Made by a program: the position numbers and the translations under genes. A stretch of DNA of 64,000 nucleotides from Marinobacter sediminicola (GTDB lineage Bacteria > Pseudomonadota > Gammaproteobacteria > Pseudomonadales > Oleiphilaceae): NCBI RefSeq assembly GCF_031157525.1, contig NZ_JAVIXR010000001.1, forward strand, positions 372,001-436,000, in the 5' to 3' direction. Below the pieces are notes generated by a model that searched no databases, was not told the origin of the DNA, and was given only the letters and a program-made list of their open reading frames with translations. Shown here in pieces: positions 26,591 through 35,472 of this stretch (its first letter is position 1; each line of letters begins with the position of its first letter).

Positions 26591-27427
26591 TTACTGCTTT
26601 TTGTAGATGTTCTCGTAAACGTAGTTTGTCGCTTCTACAAACCCGTCAATGCTTCCGCAATCAAAGCGCTTGCCTTTGAATTTGTAGGCCAGCACGCAGC
26701 CATTCTTCGCTTGCTCAAGCAGAGCATCGGTTATCTGGATCTCTCCGTTTTTACCTGCGGGTGTACGCTCAAGAATATCGAAGATGTCTGGAGTGAGGAT
26801 GTAGCGGCCAATGATCGCCAAATTGCTTGGGGCATCTTCCGGAGCCGGCTTTTCAACCATGTCTGTCACGCGATACAGGCCGTCTTTCATGGACTCGCCA
26901 GCAATAACACCGTACTTGTGAGTTTCATCTTCCGGTACTTCCTCAATGGCGACAATGGAGCAGCGGAACTGGTTATAGAGTTTAACCATCTGCGCCAGTA
27001 CGCCATCTTCGCCTTCATCCGGGCCCACACAAAAGTCATCTGCCAGTACCACCGCAAATGGATTGTCACCGATCAGATTTCGACCACTCAGGATTGCGTG
27101 CCCCAGCCCTTTCATCTCAATCTGACGGGTAAATGCGAAGGTATTGTTGTCGATCAACTCGCGAATGGATGACAGCAGATCTTCTTTTCCTGAGCCAGCA
27201 ATCTGGTGTTCCAACTCATAGCTGATGTCGAAATGGTCCTCAATCGCGCGCTTGCCGCGGCCGGTCACAAAACCGAACTCATGAATGCCGGCTTCTGAGG
27301 CTTCTTCAACCCCATACTGCACCAAAGGCTTGTTAACAATTGGCAGAATTTCTTTTGGCATAGCCTTAGTGGCCGGCAGAAAGCGGGTACCGTAACCGGC
27401 TACGGGGAAGAGGCACTTTTTGATCAT
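26591..27427 (-). CDS. galU: UTP-glucose-1-phosphate uridylyltransferase GalU
   Basis: Makes UDP-glucose from glucose-1-phosphate and UTP, the donor for osmoregulated glucans, capsule and LPS. 278 residues: nucleotidyltransferase motif FPVAGYGTRFLPATKAMPKE at residues 7-26, VVLADDFCVG metal-binding block, VEKPAPEDAPSN. The second ATG (27427) is used because the AAAGG directly abuts the first at 27436 but stands about eight bases from the second; Pseudomonas GalU also starts MIKKCLFP. It lies near opgG/opgH, which consume UDP-glucose. Confidence 0.97.
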   Translation of the reverse strand: MIKKCLFPVAGYGTRFLPATKAMPKEILPIVNKPLVQYGVEEASEAGIHEFGFVTGRGKRAIEDHFDISYELEHQIAGSGKEDLLSSIRELIDNNTFAFTRQIEMKGLGHAILSGRNLIGDNPFAVVLADDFCVGPDEGEDGVLAQMVKLYNQFRCSIVAIEEVPEDETHKYGVIAGESMKDGLYRVTDMVEKPAPEDAPSNLAIIGRYILTPDIFDILERTPAGKNGEIQITDALLEQAKNGCVLAYKFKGKRFDCGSIDGFVEATNYVYENIYKKQ

Positions 27428-27744
27428 TTGATTCATCCTTTGGTCGGGATTTGCAGCATATCCATAAATTTTGGTGAGTTTACCAAGTTATTTGCATTAG
27501 TGGAGAGCGCAGGCGGGATTCATTACATTTTGTAATCGGCGGGTAAGACCGGGATTTTCGATGAGCATGGTGCTGATATCTAACGCAATGCTTTTAAATG
27601 TCGCTATAACCTACTGTTTTTGCGATCATTAAAATTGTAATTTTTGGAAAGCGCCGCTGGATTATCCTGTCCCTTTTTTTTAAAGTAACTCGCCGGATCT
27701 TAGAAGGATCGTCATTCTCATTTTTCATTGTACTGAGGCTTTTC
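27428..27744. other. Divergent regulatory region galU / beta-barrel gene with a palindrome
   Basis: 317 bases, AT-rich, without a gene. It must carry both promoters. The clearest structure is ATTACATTTTGTAAT (27522-27536), a perfect six-base inverted repeat around TTT, resembling a dimeric repressor or activator site. A T-rich run occurs at 27673-27681. No other structure seen. Confidence 0.45.
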
Positions 27745-28899
27745 GTGAGACCCATTCTGCTGACAACCCTGATTTTTGGCCTTGCTGCCGGCCAGGCTTC
27801 AGCTGCCAGCGTGAAACCCCAGGCTGAATCCCCCTTGTGGGATCTGTACCCCGCCGACCTTCTGCAATCTGTTACCCAGTACGTTGCCTCGCATGTTGAG
27901 TTTTCTGGCGACTCGAACCAAAGCAACGACAGATCCGATGGTCGCCTGAACCTGACCAGCAACAGCCTGATCTGGTCCCAGCACGTGCTTGGTCTCAATT
28001 TTAGTGATTCAGTGGCAAGGGAAGGAAGCGCAGAATCTACGACACTGGCGCTGCGCTATTCGTTTCCATTAGCGGGCAGTGATTTTCGGATTGACCTTGA
28101 AAACCGAGACTACGCGGGCGCAGTAAATGGTTCGGGGCATCGGTACGATTCCTATGGAGCGCAGCGTAATCTCAGGGTGACCGGTAAACGAGGCCTCTGG
28201 TCCTGGCAAGGGATTGAGGTCGGCAGCTTGTTTTCCCACTCCAGTAGCAAACGCAGTGCCTTTGAAGACGAAGTTTGGATTGAGGACGCCGCTCACAGTC
28301 TTTCCAGTGTTGGGCTTCAAGGCAGCGCCTCTCGAGAGTTGATTGGCGGGTTTTATGCAACAACATCGTTAACCGCCATTGGAGGGCTGGATTCAGAAGA
28401 GACGATAGGGGCGTCGGGTTACAGTAGCGATTCCGATGGCTTTCACAAATTAGCGGTGGCGGCATCGCTCAGCAGGGAAGTGTTGAGCTGGAACCTGGGA
28501 CTTAACGGGCGATATCAGTTCGCACCTGGAGATTTGCCGTCCTCCGAGTACATGGTCGTGGCAGGGCCCAGCCTCATGAGGGGGTTTAACGGCCAGAGCG
28601 TGCGGGTTATTGAAGGAGGTTTGCTGCGGATGAATGCGCGCAGTCCTGGCTACCACTGGCCGTTTGCATCCGAACTTAACTCCTCCATTACGTTTTCCCT
28701 GTTACAAGGTTGGGCGCCCTATTCAGAGGCGCAATCAGACCGGTTTGGCAGCACCAGCACGGGCGAAATCTCGCTCCAGCTTTATTCCAGAGATTTCCGT
28801 GCAGACTTGAGTGTTGGGCAGATGCTCAATGCCTCCAATACTGCTCTCCTTATGCCTACGAGCCCGGATCTCTCGTTTTCCATTTCAGTCGGTATTTAA
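27745..28899 (+). CDS. Outer-membrane beta-barrel protein, TpsB/ShlB-like barrel without POTRA
   Basis: 384 residues with a signal peptide (about 1-20, ending GQASA) and repeated amphipathic strands to the end. A mid-to-late segment PSLMRGFNGQSVRVIEGG resembles the VRGY/F loop of two-partner secretion transporters (FhaC/ShlB), and the end fits their last strands, but the N-terminal POTRA domains are absent. It could therefore be a free-standing Omp85-like barrel or only a similar-looking barrel. GTG start with GAGG six bases upstream. opgG starts 81 bases downstream on the same strand. Confidence 0.45.
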   Translation: MRPILLTTLIFGLAAGQASAASVKPQAESPLWDLYPADLLQSVTQYVASHVEFSGDSNQSNDRSDGRLNLTSNSLIWSQHVLGLNFSDSVAREGSAESTTLALRYSFPLAGSDFRIDLENRDYAGAVNGSGHRYDSYGAQRNLRVTGKRGLWSWQGIEVGSLFSHSSSKRSAFEDEVWIEDAAHSLSSVGLQGSASRELIGGFYATTSLTAIGGLDSEETIGASGYSSDSDGFHKLAVAASLSREVLSWNLGLNGRYQFAPGDLPSSEYMVVAGPSLMRGFNGQSVRVIEGGLLRMNARSPGYHWPFASELNSSITFSLLQGWAPYSEAQSDRFGSTSTGEISLQLYSRDFRADLSVGQMLNASNTALLMPTSPDLSFSISVGI

Positions 28900-28980
28900 T
28901 TACCCCTTACCAAGATGTCACTTGAAGCCTTCCGTGTAGCTGATGCTACATTAATAAGCTGGCTTACAAGGAGTTCTGGT

Positions 28981-30534
28981 ATGATTGGATCACGGCGAAC
29001 CGGGTTTCTATCTGCACTTGCGATTTTCATGGTGCTATCTGGCAACGCTCAGGCGTTCGGTTTCAAAGATGTCGCAGATAAAGCGCAAGCCTTGGCCCGC
29101 GAAAAATATGAGCAACCAGCTCAAGCACCAGACTTCCTCGTAAATCTTAGCTATTCAGACTACCAGTCTATTCGGTTCAAGCCTGACCAAAGCCTTTGGC
29201 GTTCAGGCAAGTCGCGCTTTCAGGTGATGATGATCCCTCAAGGCAGCTTCTATTCCCATGCGGTCAAACTGAACGTTATCGATAGTGAGGGCGTGCAACC
29301 CGTTGGGTTTGATAAAACCCGGTTTGATTATCCCAACGCTGAAATGGCGAAACGCATTCCCGCCGATCTTGGTTACGCCGGGTTCAAGTTGACCTATCCT
29401 TTGTCGGAGAAGGGCACACAAAACCAGTTTCTGGTGTTTGGTGGCGCGAGTTATTTCCGTGGCGTGGGGGCAAATCAGAATTTCGGACTTTCAGGGCGTG
29501 GAGTCGCCATTGACACTGGCCTGCCATCCGGCGAGCAATTCCCTGCGTTCACTGAATTCTGGATGGAGCGCCCCAAGGCAGATAGCGATGTAATGGTGGT
29601 GTATGGCCTGCTTGACGGTGCCAGCCTCACCGGTGCATACCGTTTTGAAATTCATCCAGGGCAGAGCACCCGGATGGACGTTACCGCACAATTGTTTTTC
29701 CGGAATGATATTGACCAGCTGGGTCAGGCACCTCTCACATCTATGTTTTTCTATGGAGACAATACGTTGCGTCCGAGGGGAGAGTGGCGCCCACAGGTTC
29801 ATGATTCGGATGGTTTGCTGATCAATGATGGCGAAACCGGCGAGTGGCTCTGGCGCCCGTTAGTAAACCCGGCAGATCTGCAATTGAGCTATCACCATGT
29901 AGAAAAGGTTAACGGCTTTGGCTTGATCCAGCGTGACCGTGAGTTCGACGATTTTCAGGACAACGAAGCCCGTTACGATCGCAGGCCAAGCATGTGGATA
30001 AAGCCTGGCGTTGAGAACAGGGAGAGTTGGGGGAAGGGCGAGGTTGTACTTGTCGAAATTCCTTCTGGAGCAGAGTCTAACGATAATATTGTCGCTTTCT
30101 TCAAGCCTGCCGAGAAGGTGAAAGCGGGTGAAAGTCGGCGCCTGCAATATTCCGTAACCTTTGGCGATCCAGGCATCACCGGGCAGCCAAATGCGCGCGC
30201 TGTGCGCACATTTGTTGGTACAGGCAATACGGATGGGGAATCTGGAGAGGCCTTACGCCTGATTGTTGATTTCGAGGGTGGTGACCTTGCCGAATTGCGA
30301 CCGGGAGCTGCCGTTGTCAGCCAGGTTAGTGGTGGGGAAGGTGTGGAAGTTCTGGAGCATTTTGTTGAATATGTGGAAGCAACAGATTCATGGCGCCTGT
30401 CGGTTCTTGCAAAACCAACCGCAGGAAAACCTCTCACGCTGAGAGGGGGCCTGACTAAGGATGGCAATGCCATTACCGAAACATGGACATACTTACTGGG
30501 CCCTAAAACAGATCTTCGGAGCAACGCGCAATAG
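28981..30534 (+). CDS. opgG: Periplasmic glucan biosynthesis protein OpgG
   Basis: Periplasmic protein needed for osmoregulated periplasmic glucan (OPG) synthesis, with a proposed role in branching or length control. The 517 residues carry a signal peptide (about 1-24, ending NAQA), and the MdoG domain shows family blocks YSDYQSIRFKP, LGYAGFKLTYPL, FGGASYFRGVGANQNFGLSGRG, GEWLWRPLVNP and FGLIQRDREF. ATG 28981 is fixed by AAGGAG seven bases upstream; an upstream in-frame start lacks a signal peptide. First gene of the opg cluster. Confidence 0.93.
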   Translation: MIGSRRTGFLSALAIFMVLSGNAQAFGFKDVADKAQALAREKYEQPAQAPDFLVNLSYSDYQSIRFKPDQSLWRSGKSRFQVMMIPQGSFYSHAVKLNVIDSEGVQPVGFDKTRFDYPNAEMAKRIPADLGYAGFKLTYPLSEKGTQNQFLVFGGASYFRGVGANQNFGLSGRGVAIDTGLPSGEQFPAFTEFWMERPKADSDVMVVYGLLDGASLTGAYRFEIHPGQSTRMDVTAQLFFRNDIDQLGQAPLTSMFFYGDNTLRPRGEWRPQVHDSDGLLINDGETGEWLWRPLVNPADLQLSYHHVEKVNGFGLIQRDREFDDFQDNEARYDRRPSMWIKPGVENRESWGKGEVVLVEIPSGAESNDNIVAFFKPAEKVKAGESRRLQYSVTFGDPGITGQPNARAVRTFVGTGNTDGESGEALRLIVDFEGGDLAELRPGAAVVSQVSGGEGVEVLEHFVEYVEATDSWRLSVLAKPTAGKPLTLRGGLTKDGNAITETWTYLLGPKTDLRSNAQ

Positions 30535-30582
30535 CTATCGGATAGGCAGAACAGACAGCCATTAACAGGCAAGGAGACAAAC

Positions 30583-30897
30583 ATGGAGGATATTTCCTTC
30601 CAGCATGTATTCAGCCGTGTGTATAACTATCTGTGCGAGGCCGGTGTTGAAATGACCAGCGAGCGATGCCGCCAGCTACTTCAGCTCATTGACGACGCTG
30701 TAGCCGAAGTTGGTTCGGGTGCTAATCAAGCGGTTAAAATCGAGTCATCCCCGGATTCCCGAACTCTCGACGGCCATTGTTTATTGGCAAATGCCATGGA
30801 CAGGCTGCCCGACTACTTTACTCTTCCTGACGCAAACATCCCCACACCGGTGCCTTCCCTGTGCAGAGGCAGTATCGGGTATCGCAGCCGTGGATGA
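30583..30897 (+). CDS. Small uncharacterised protein between opgG and opgH
   Basis: 104-residue protein with a strong AAGGAG six bases before its ATG. Acidic, predicted helical N-terminus (FQHVFSRVYNYLCEAGVEM, then a Leu-rich helix to about 44), a Ser/Asp-rich linker, then a Pro-rich motif RLPDYFTLPDANIPTPVPS and a C-terminal Arg/Gly tail (GSIGYRSRG). No family recognised. It overlaps the start of opgH by eight bases (GTGGATGA), suggesting coupled translation. Alternatively it is the N-terminal part of opgH separated by a frameshift; E. coli OpgH carries a longer N-terminal extension. Confidence 0.65.
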   Translation: MEDISFQHVFSRVYNYLCEAGVEMTSERCRQLLQLIDDAVAEVGSGANQAVKIESSPDSRTLDGHCLLANAMDRLPDYFTLPDANIPTPVPSLCRGSIGYRSRG

Positions 30898-32995
30898 AAC
30901 CGCAACGCTAACTCCCCGCAAACACCCATGGCGATTGGTAGCCAATCTTCGCCGCGCCGTTTTGATGCTCTTTGTATTCGGCCAAACAGGTATCGCAAGC
31001 TACTACCTGCTTTGGGTTCTGCCCTATCATGGCGGAACGGCACTGGAAATCGGCATGCTGGCATTGTTCGCCATTCTCTATGCATGGATCGCTGTGGGTT
31101 TTTGGACGGCCGTGTTCGGGTTTGTAGTCCGGCTGATGGGTGGGGATAGACACTCCATACTCAAGCGCCACACGGATGCCGAATTGGAGCAAACAGCGCT
31201 GGCGAAAACCGCCGTGTTGCTTCCGATTTACCATGAGCCTGTGCACTGGACCCTGAGCGGTTTGAAGGCTGTGTACCGGGATATTGAGCGCACGGGCCAG
31301 ATAGAACATTTCGAGTTTTTTATACTCTCCGATAGCCGTGATCCCGACGTGTGGCTTGAGGAGCAGGTGGCATGGAACAAGCTTGCAAAAGAGCTGGGAG
31401 GTGAGGGTCGAATCTTCTATCGCCGGCGACCCGTGAATCTCAACTACAAAAGCGGAAACGTAGCAGATTTTCTTCGTCGCTGGGGTAAGCGATGCAAGTA
31501 CATGGTAGTGCTGGATGCAGACAGCCTGATGACCGGCAGCACCATCGTTCGCATGGTACAGCTTATGCAGAGAGAACCCGGCGTAGGCATCCTGCAAACC
31601 AACCCGAATATCATAAACGGTCAGTCATTGTTCGCTCGCATTCAGCAATTCGCGAACCGCTTTTACTCCACACTGTTTGCCACCGGCCTGGCGGCTATCC
31701 AGATGGGAGACGCCGCATTCTGGGGTCATAACGCCATCCTGCGCATAGAACCCTTCATGAAGCATTGCGGCCTGCGCAAGTTGCCAGGCATTGGTATTTT
31801 TGGCGGCCCCATCATGAGCCACGATTTTGTTGAAGCGGCCTATATGGGGCGTGCCGGTTACGAAGTCTGGTTGGAGCCGGGATTGAGTGGCAGCTATGAA
31901 GAGTCGCCTCCAACGCTAGCAGACGAACTCGCCCGCGATAGCCGATGGGCCAAAGGAAATCTGCAGCACCTTTGGGTCATGCTGCGGGAGCCAGGGTTAC
32001 GTTTTGCCCACCGAATGGCGTTTCTCAATGGCATCATGGCCTATGTGGCATCACCTTTATGGCTTGGTTTTCTGATTCTTACCACTATCGCTGCCGCTAA
32101 CATGACCTTGTCGCCCATCGAATACTTTCCAGATGGGCACCAGGGATTGTTTCCGTTGTGGCCGGAATGGCGGCCAGAGTGGGCCCTCGGATTGGCTCTG
32201 AGTACCTTGGCTCTGCTGTTTTTTCCAAAATTTCTGGCCATTATTGATGCCGTAGTGCATCGGTTTACCAAGGATTTTGGCGGGTTGTGGCGCCTGTTCT
32301 GCAGCGTGATGTTGGAAATCGTTATTTCGGTGCTGTTGGCGCCGCTGCGAATGTGGGCCCACAGCCGTTATGTGGTTTCAGCCTTATTGAATGTGTCCTT
32401 GCAGTGGGCGGGGCAGAACCGCACCGAGGAAACCACCTGGAAAGAGGCGTTGATTACCCAGCTCCCGGGCATGGTGCTGGGCGCTGGTTGGTCCGCCTTC
32501 GCTTGGAGCTTGGACACTATGTTTTTCCTGTGGTCTTTGCCTGTGGCCTTGCCCTTGATTCTTGCAGCACCTACCGCCGTGTTCCTTAGCCGGAACTCAT
32601 TAGGGCAGGCTTTGAAGAAACGCCGATTACTGCTTATACCGGAAGAAAACACTGCCATGGCGTTGCTTGAAGACGCCGTTTGGTATCGGGCGCAAGAGCC
32701 AGAAAATTCCCCCCTCACACCTCTGGAGCAAGCTGTACTGAGGCTTGATCACAACCGTTTGCATCAGGCGCTGGCATGGAATCACCGGCGAGGTTCCCGT
32801 AAGGCGGAGCTGGAATCCTGTGTCGCACGGTGCCTTGAACTGGGCCCTGATGCGCTGTCACGTTCCGAAATGAGTCAGATTGTTCGAGATCGAGAGTCTT
32901 TAAAGGTTCTCCATGATGGTGCCTGGCGAGCATTGCCCGGGAGTTTTTGGGGGCACTCTATCGCTCGGCTGAGCGCTCAAGCGAAAGGCCCGTAA
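30890..32995 (+). CDS. opgH: Glucan glucosyltransferase OpgH
   Basis: Inner-membrane family 2 glucosyltransferase that polymerises UDP-glucose into OPG backbone. From GTG 30890 the protein has 701 residues: two N-terminal helices (about 22-45 and 54-78), a large cytosolic GT2 domain with VVLDADS (the Asp-x-Asp of the donor site), the FGGPIMSHDFVEAA block and a QxxRW-like DSRWAKGN, and six or so C-terminal helices. The frame is open upstream to 30710, but that part is not protein-like and lies over the small ORF. E. coli OpgH is about 847 residues, so this one has a short N-terminus. The start is provisional. Confidence 0.88.
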   Translation: MDETATLTPRKHPWRLVANLRRAVLMLFVFGQTGIASYYLLWVLPYHGGTALEIGMLALFAILYAWIAVGFWTAVFGFVVRLMGGDRHSILKRHTDAELEQTALAKTAVLLPIYHEPVHWTLSGLKAVYRDIERTGQIEHFEFFILSDSRDPDVWLEEQVAWNKLAKELGGEGRIFYRRRPVNLNYKSGNVADFLRRWGKRCKYMVVLDADSLMTGSTIVRMVQLMQREPGVGILQTNPNIINGQSLFARIQQFANRFYSTLFATGLAAIQMGDAAFWGHNAILRIEPFMKHCGLRKLPGIGIFGGPIMSHDFVEAAYMGRAGYEVWLEPGLSGSYEESPPTLADELARDSRWAKGNLQHLWVMLREPGLRFAHRMAFLNGIMAYVASPLWLGFLILTTIAAANMTLSPIEYFPDGHQGLFPLWPEWRPEWALGLALSTLALLFFPKFLAIIDAVVHRFTKDFGGLWRLFCSVMLEIVISVLLAPLRMWAHSRYVVSALLNVSLQWAGQNRTEETTWKEALITQLPGMVLGAGWSAFAWSLDTMFFLWSLPVALPLILAAPTAVFLSRNSLGQALKKRRLLLIPEENTAMALLEDAVWYRAQEPENSPLTPLEQAVLRLDHNRLHQALAWNHRRGSRKAELESCVARCLELGPDALSRSEMSQIVRDRESLKVLHDGAWRALPGSFWGHSIARLSAQAKGP

Positions 32996-33050
32996 CTTCG
33001 GCCAGTGCTGGTTGCCCGCGCCCACTCGCAGTTACAGAAGGAGAAACGCT

Positions 33051-34637
33051 ATGGATCGACGCACGCTAATGAAAACCCTGATAGCAGGGCTTGGCGCCAG
33101 TGCGCTGCCGCTGACCCCTTTGGTATTTGCGCGGGAGCAAAAGCTGGAAGGCGGTAGCAGTGACAAACCATTCAGCTATGCATGGTTGAAAGGCCACGCC
33201 CGTGAGCTTGCCAGCCAGCCCTATGTCTCTCATGAAGGCGAACTGCCCCAGAGCCTTAAGCAGATATCCTGGGACGATTATCAAGCCATCCGGTTTCGTA
33301 AAGATCATGCCCTTTGGGCTGACAGTGACTCTGCGTTTCAAGCGCAACTCTTCCATTTGGGGCTGTATTTTCAATCCCCTGTGAAAATCCATGAAGTAAT
33401 CAACGAAAAGGCCAGGCTACTGCAATACAACCCGGAATATTTTGCCTACGAAGGCAAAGAGCCCCTTGGCGACCTCCCGAGTAATCTGGGTTATGCAGGT
33501 TTTCGCCTCCATTATCAAACCGACTTTTCCCGAGATCTTGCCGCTTTTCTTGGCGCCAGTTACTTTCGTGCAGTGGGTTCCGAGATGCAGTACGGCATGT
33601 CTGCCCGTGGGTTGGCCATTGATACCGCTATGAACGGTGAAGAAGAGTTTCCCCGGTTCAGTGCCTACTGGTTGGAAAAGCCACAGCCAGGCAGCCATGT
33701 ACTACGAGTGTGGGGGCTACTGGATTCGCCCAGCATCACGGGGGCATACGCCTTTGTTCTCGACCCCGGTCGGAACATGGTGATGGATGTAGACATTGCC
33801 CTTTACCCTCGTACCGAAATGAAAAGAGCCGGCATTGCGCCACTGACCAGCATGTATCAGGTGGGTGAAAACAACAGGCGCATGGATTACGACTGGCGCC
33901 CGGAGATTCACGATTCAGATGGCTTGGCCATGCTTTCGGGGAGTGGCGAATGGCTCTGGCGGCCCCTCGAAAACCCCGCCCATCTGCGCTTCAACAGCTT
34001 CAGCGATAACAATCCCCAGGGTTTTGGCTTGTTGCAGCGGGATCGGAACTTTGATCACTATCAGGATGATGGCGTGTTCTACGAGCGCCGCCCCAGTGTA
34101 TGGGTGCAGCCGAAAGGTCAGTGGGGCGAGGGAAGTATCGACTTGGTGGAAATCCCTACGGTAGATGAAACCTTCGATAACATCGTGGCGTTTTGGCACC
34201 CGGATAAGCCACTAAGACCGAATCAGGAGTACTTGTACGCCTATCGCTTGCATTGGGGTGAGCAGGCTCCTGTTACCCCGAATGAACTTGCAACGGTGCA
34301 GGCAACCCGCACGGGCCTTGGCGGTGTGATTGGCCAGAAGCGTGAGTATTTTTCCTGGCGCTTTGCGGTGGATTTTGCTGGCGGCGTGCTGAGTATGCTG
34401 GCGGATAACTCAGAGGTAGAGCCGGTTATCACGGTAAGTCGGGGCGAGGTTGAAATTACCTCGGCGCGGCCATTGTCTGCAATCGACGGGTATCGGGCCA
34501 TGTTCGATCTGGTTCCGGGCGAGTCGGAAGAGCCCGTTAATATACGAATGTATCTACGCTTGGGCGATGAGCCGCTCACGGAAACCTGGGTCTACCAATA
34601 CACGCCGCCACCGCCTTCAGAGCGAAAGCTGTACTGA
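33051..34637 (+). CDS. opgD: Glucan biosynthesis protein OpgD (Tat-exported)
   Basis: Paralogue of OpgG that in E. coli controls OPG backbone structure. The 528-residue protein starts with a twin-arginine signal (MDRRTLMKTLIAGLGASALP), cut near LVFA, which distinguishes it from OpgG. MdoG-domain blocks LGASYFRAVGSEMQYGMSARG, SMYQVGENNRRMD, GEWLWRPLENP and FGLLQRDRNF, and a C-terminal ETWVYQYTPPPPS like E. coli OpgD, are present. ATG 33051 has AAGGAG nearby. In E. coli opgD lies apart from opgGH; here all three are adjacent. Confidence 0.9.
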   Translation: MDRRTLMKTLIAGLGASALPLTPLVFAREQKLEGGSSDKPFSYAWLKGHARELASQPYVSHEGELPQSLKQISWDDYQAIRFRKDHALWADSDSAFQAQLFHLGLYFQSPVKIHEVINEKARLLQYNPEYFAYEGKEPLGDLPSNLGYAGFRLHYQTDFSRDLAAFLGASYFRAVGSEMQYGMSARGLAIDTAMNGEEEFPRFSAYWLEKPQPGSHVLRVWGLLDSPSITGAYAFVLDPGRNMVMDVDIALYPRTEMKRAGIAPLTSMYQVGENNRRMDYDWRPEIHDSDGLAMLSGSGEWLWRPLENPAHLRFNSFSDNNPQGFGLLQRDRNFDHYQDDGVFYERRPSVWVQPKGQWGEGSIDLVEIPTVDETFDNIVAFWHPDKPLRPNQEYLYAYRLHWGEQAPVTPNELATVQATRTGLGGVIGQKREYFSWRFAVDFAGGVLSMLADNSEVEPVITVSRGEVEITSARPLSAIDGYRAMFDLVPGESEEPVNIRMYLRLGDEPLTETWVYQYTPPPPSERKLY

Positions 34638-34670
34638 TAGCTCGGAAATCACAAGTCCACATTACGGCGG

Positions 34671-34757
34671 ATTGTTTACAATAGATGTCTTGGATTGTTG
34701 ACAATCTTTCGTGGTCGGCGTAGATTTCGACACTATCAAGCCCATATTGTCGACAAA
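34671..34757. promoter_or_regulatory. Three GntR operator-like palindromes before the prp operon
   Basis: ATTGTTTACAAT (34671-34682), ATTGTTGACAAT (34694-34705) and ATTGTCGACAAA (34746-34757) share ATTGT-NN-ACAAT. Site 2 contains the -35 hexamer and site 3 lies directly before the regulator's start codon. Centre distances are 23 and 52 bases, near whole numbers of helical turns (about two and five). Best explained as binding sites for the GntR protein encoded next, giving autoregulation and steric repression. Confidence 0.7.
34698..34726 (+). promoter_or_regulatory. Sigma-70 promoter of the GntR-prp operon
   Basis: TTGACA (34698-34703, perfect), 17-base spacer, TAGATT (34721-34726). Operator site 2 overlaps the -35. 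Transcription would start near 34733, leaving a leader of about 27 bases that contains operator site 3. Confidence 0.65.
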
Positions 34758-34759
34758 CT

Positions 34760-35440
34760 ATGCTGGACACTACACCTCAAACCTATACGCGAGCCGATGA
34801 AGCCTTTGATTGTCTGCAAACAGCAATCGTAAAAGGAGATCTTGCACCGGGTGACAAAATCGGCGAACTGGATCTTTGCTCCCGCTTCGATCTGACCCGT
34901 GGCCCGCTCCGGGAGGCCCTGGGCCGGCTGGAGTCCCGCGGGCTGCTAGTTCGACGCCCCCATGCGGGTGTGCGTGTGGTCTCGTTAAGCACGACGGAAC
35001 TGGTGGAGTTGTACCGCATACGGGAAATCATGGAAGGTCTCGCCGCACGTCAGGCTGCGGAGCGCATGACCGATCAGGAGATTGCCGATCTACAAGCCAC
35101 GCTCGACGCTCACGAAACCATGATCGATGAAGCCCACGGGCAGGCGTATTATCAGGCAGAAGGGGATTACGACTTCCATCACCGTATTGCCACTGGCAGC
35201 CGGAATGTCAAGCTGGCTCAGATGCTGCTGGGCGATCTTTATTACATGGTGCGAATGTACCGCTACCGGTTAAGCACTTCCGCTGGGCGCCCCCATCGGG
35301 CCCTCGGAGAACACCGCCGCATTGTTGAAGCCATCGCGCAGCGTGATGGTGAACTCGCAGAATTTCTGATGAAAAGACACATCAACGCCGCTCGAAAAAA
35401 CATCGAGAAAAAAATCCAGGAAGGCGTTTTAACGATCTGA
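34760..35440 (+). CDS. GntR-family (FadR-type) transcriptional regulator of the methylcitrate operon
   Basis: 226 residues: N-terminal winged HTH (about 10-78; DAFDCLQ-type first helix, GDLAPGDKIGELDLCSRF, TRGPLREALGRLESRGLLVR) and a C-terminal FCD ligand-binding domain with Asp/His metal-site residues (for example the His of DFHHRIA). The gene is 32 bases upstream of prpB and probably cotranscribed. The ligand is likely a methylcitrate-pathway intermediate (inference). The ATG has no ribosome site because an operator palindrome ends two bases before it. Confidence 0.88.
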   Translation: MLDTTPQTYTRADEAFDCLQTAIVKGDLAPGDKIGELDLCSRFDLTRGPLREALGRLESRGLLVRRPHAGVRVVSLSTTELVELYRIREIMEGLAARQAAERMTDQEIADLQATLDAHETMIDEAHGQAYYQAEGDYDFHHRIATGSRNVKLAQMLLGDLYYMVRMYRYRLSTSAGRPHRALGEHRRIVEAIAQRDGELAEFLMKRHINAARKNIEKKIQEGVLTI

Positions 35441-35472
35441 CCGTACCAATCATTTAAAGAGAGGGAATAATC

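Noticed and set aside
30710..30889. N-terminal 60 codons of the long opgH frame
   Set aside because: This part overlaps the small ORF with a much better ribosome site and reads like out-of-frame sequence; GTG 30890 keeps the first membrane helix intact.
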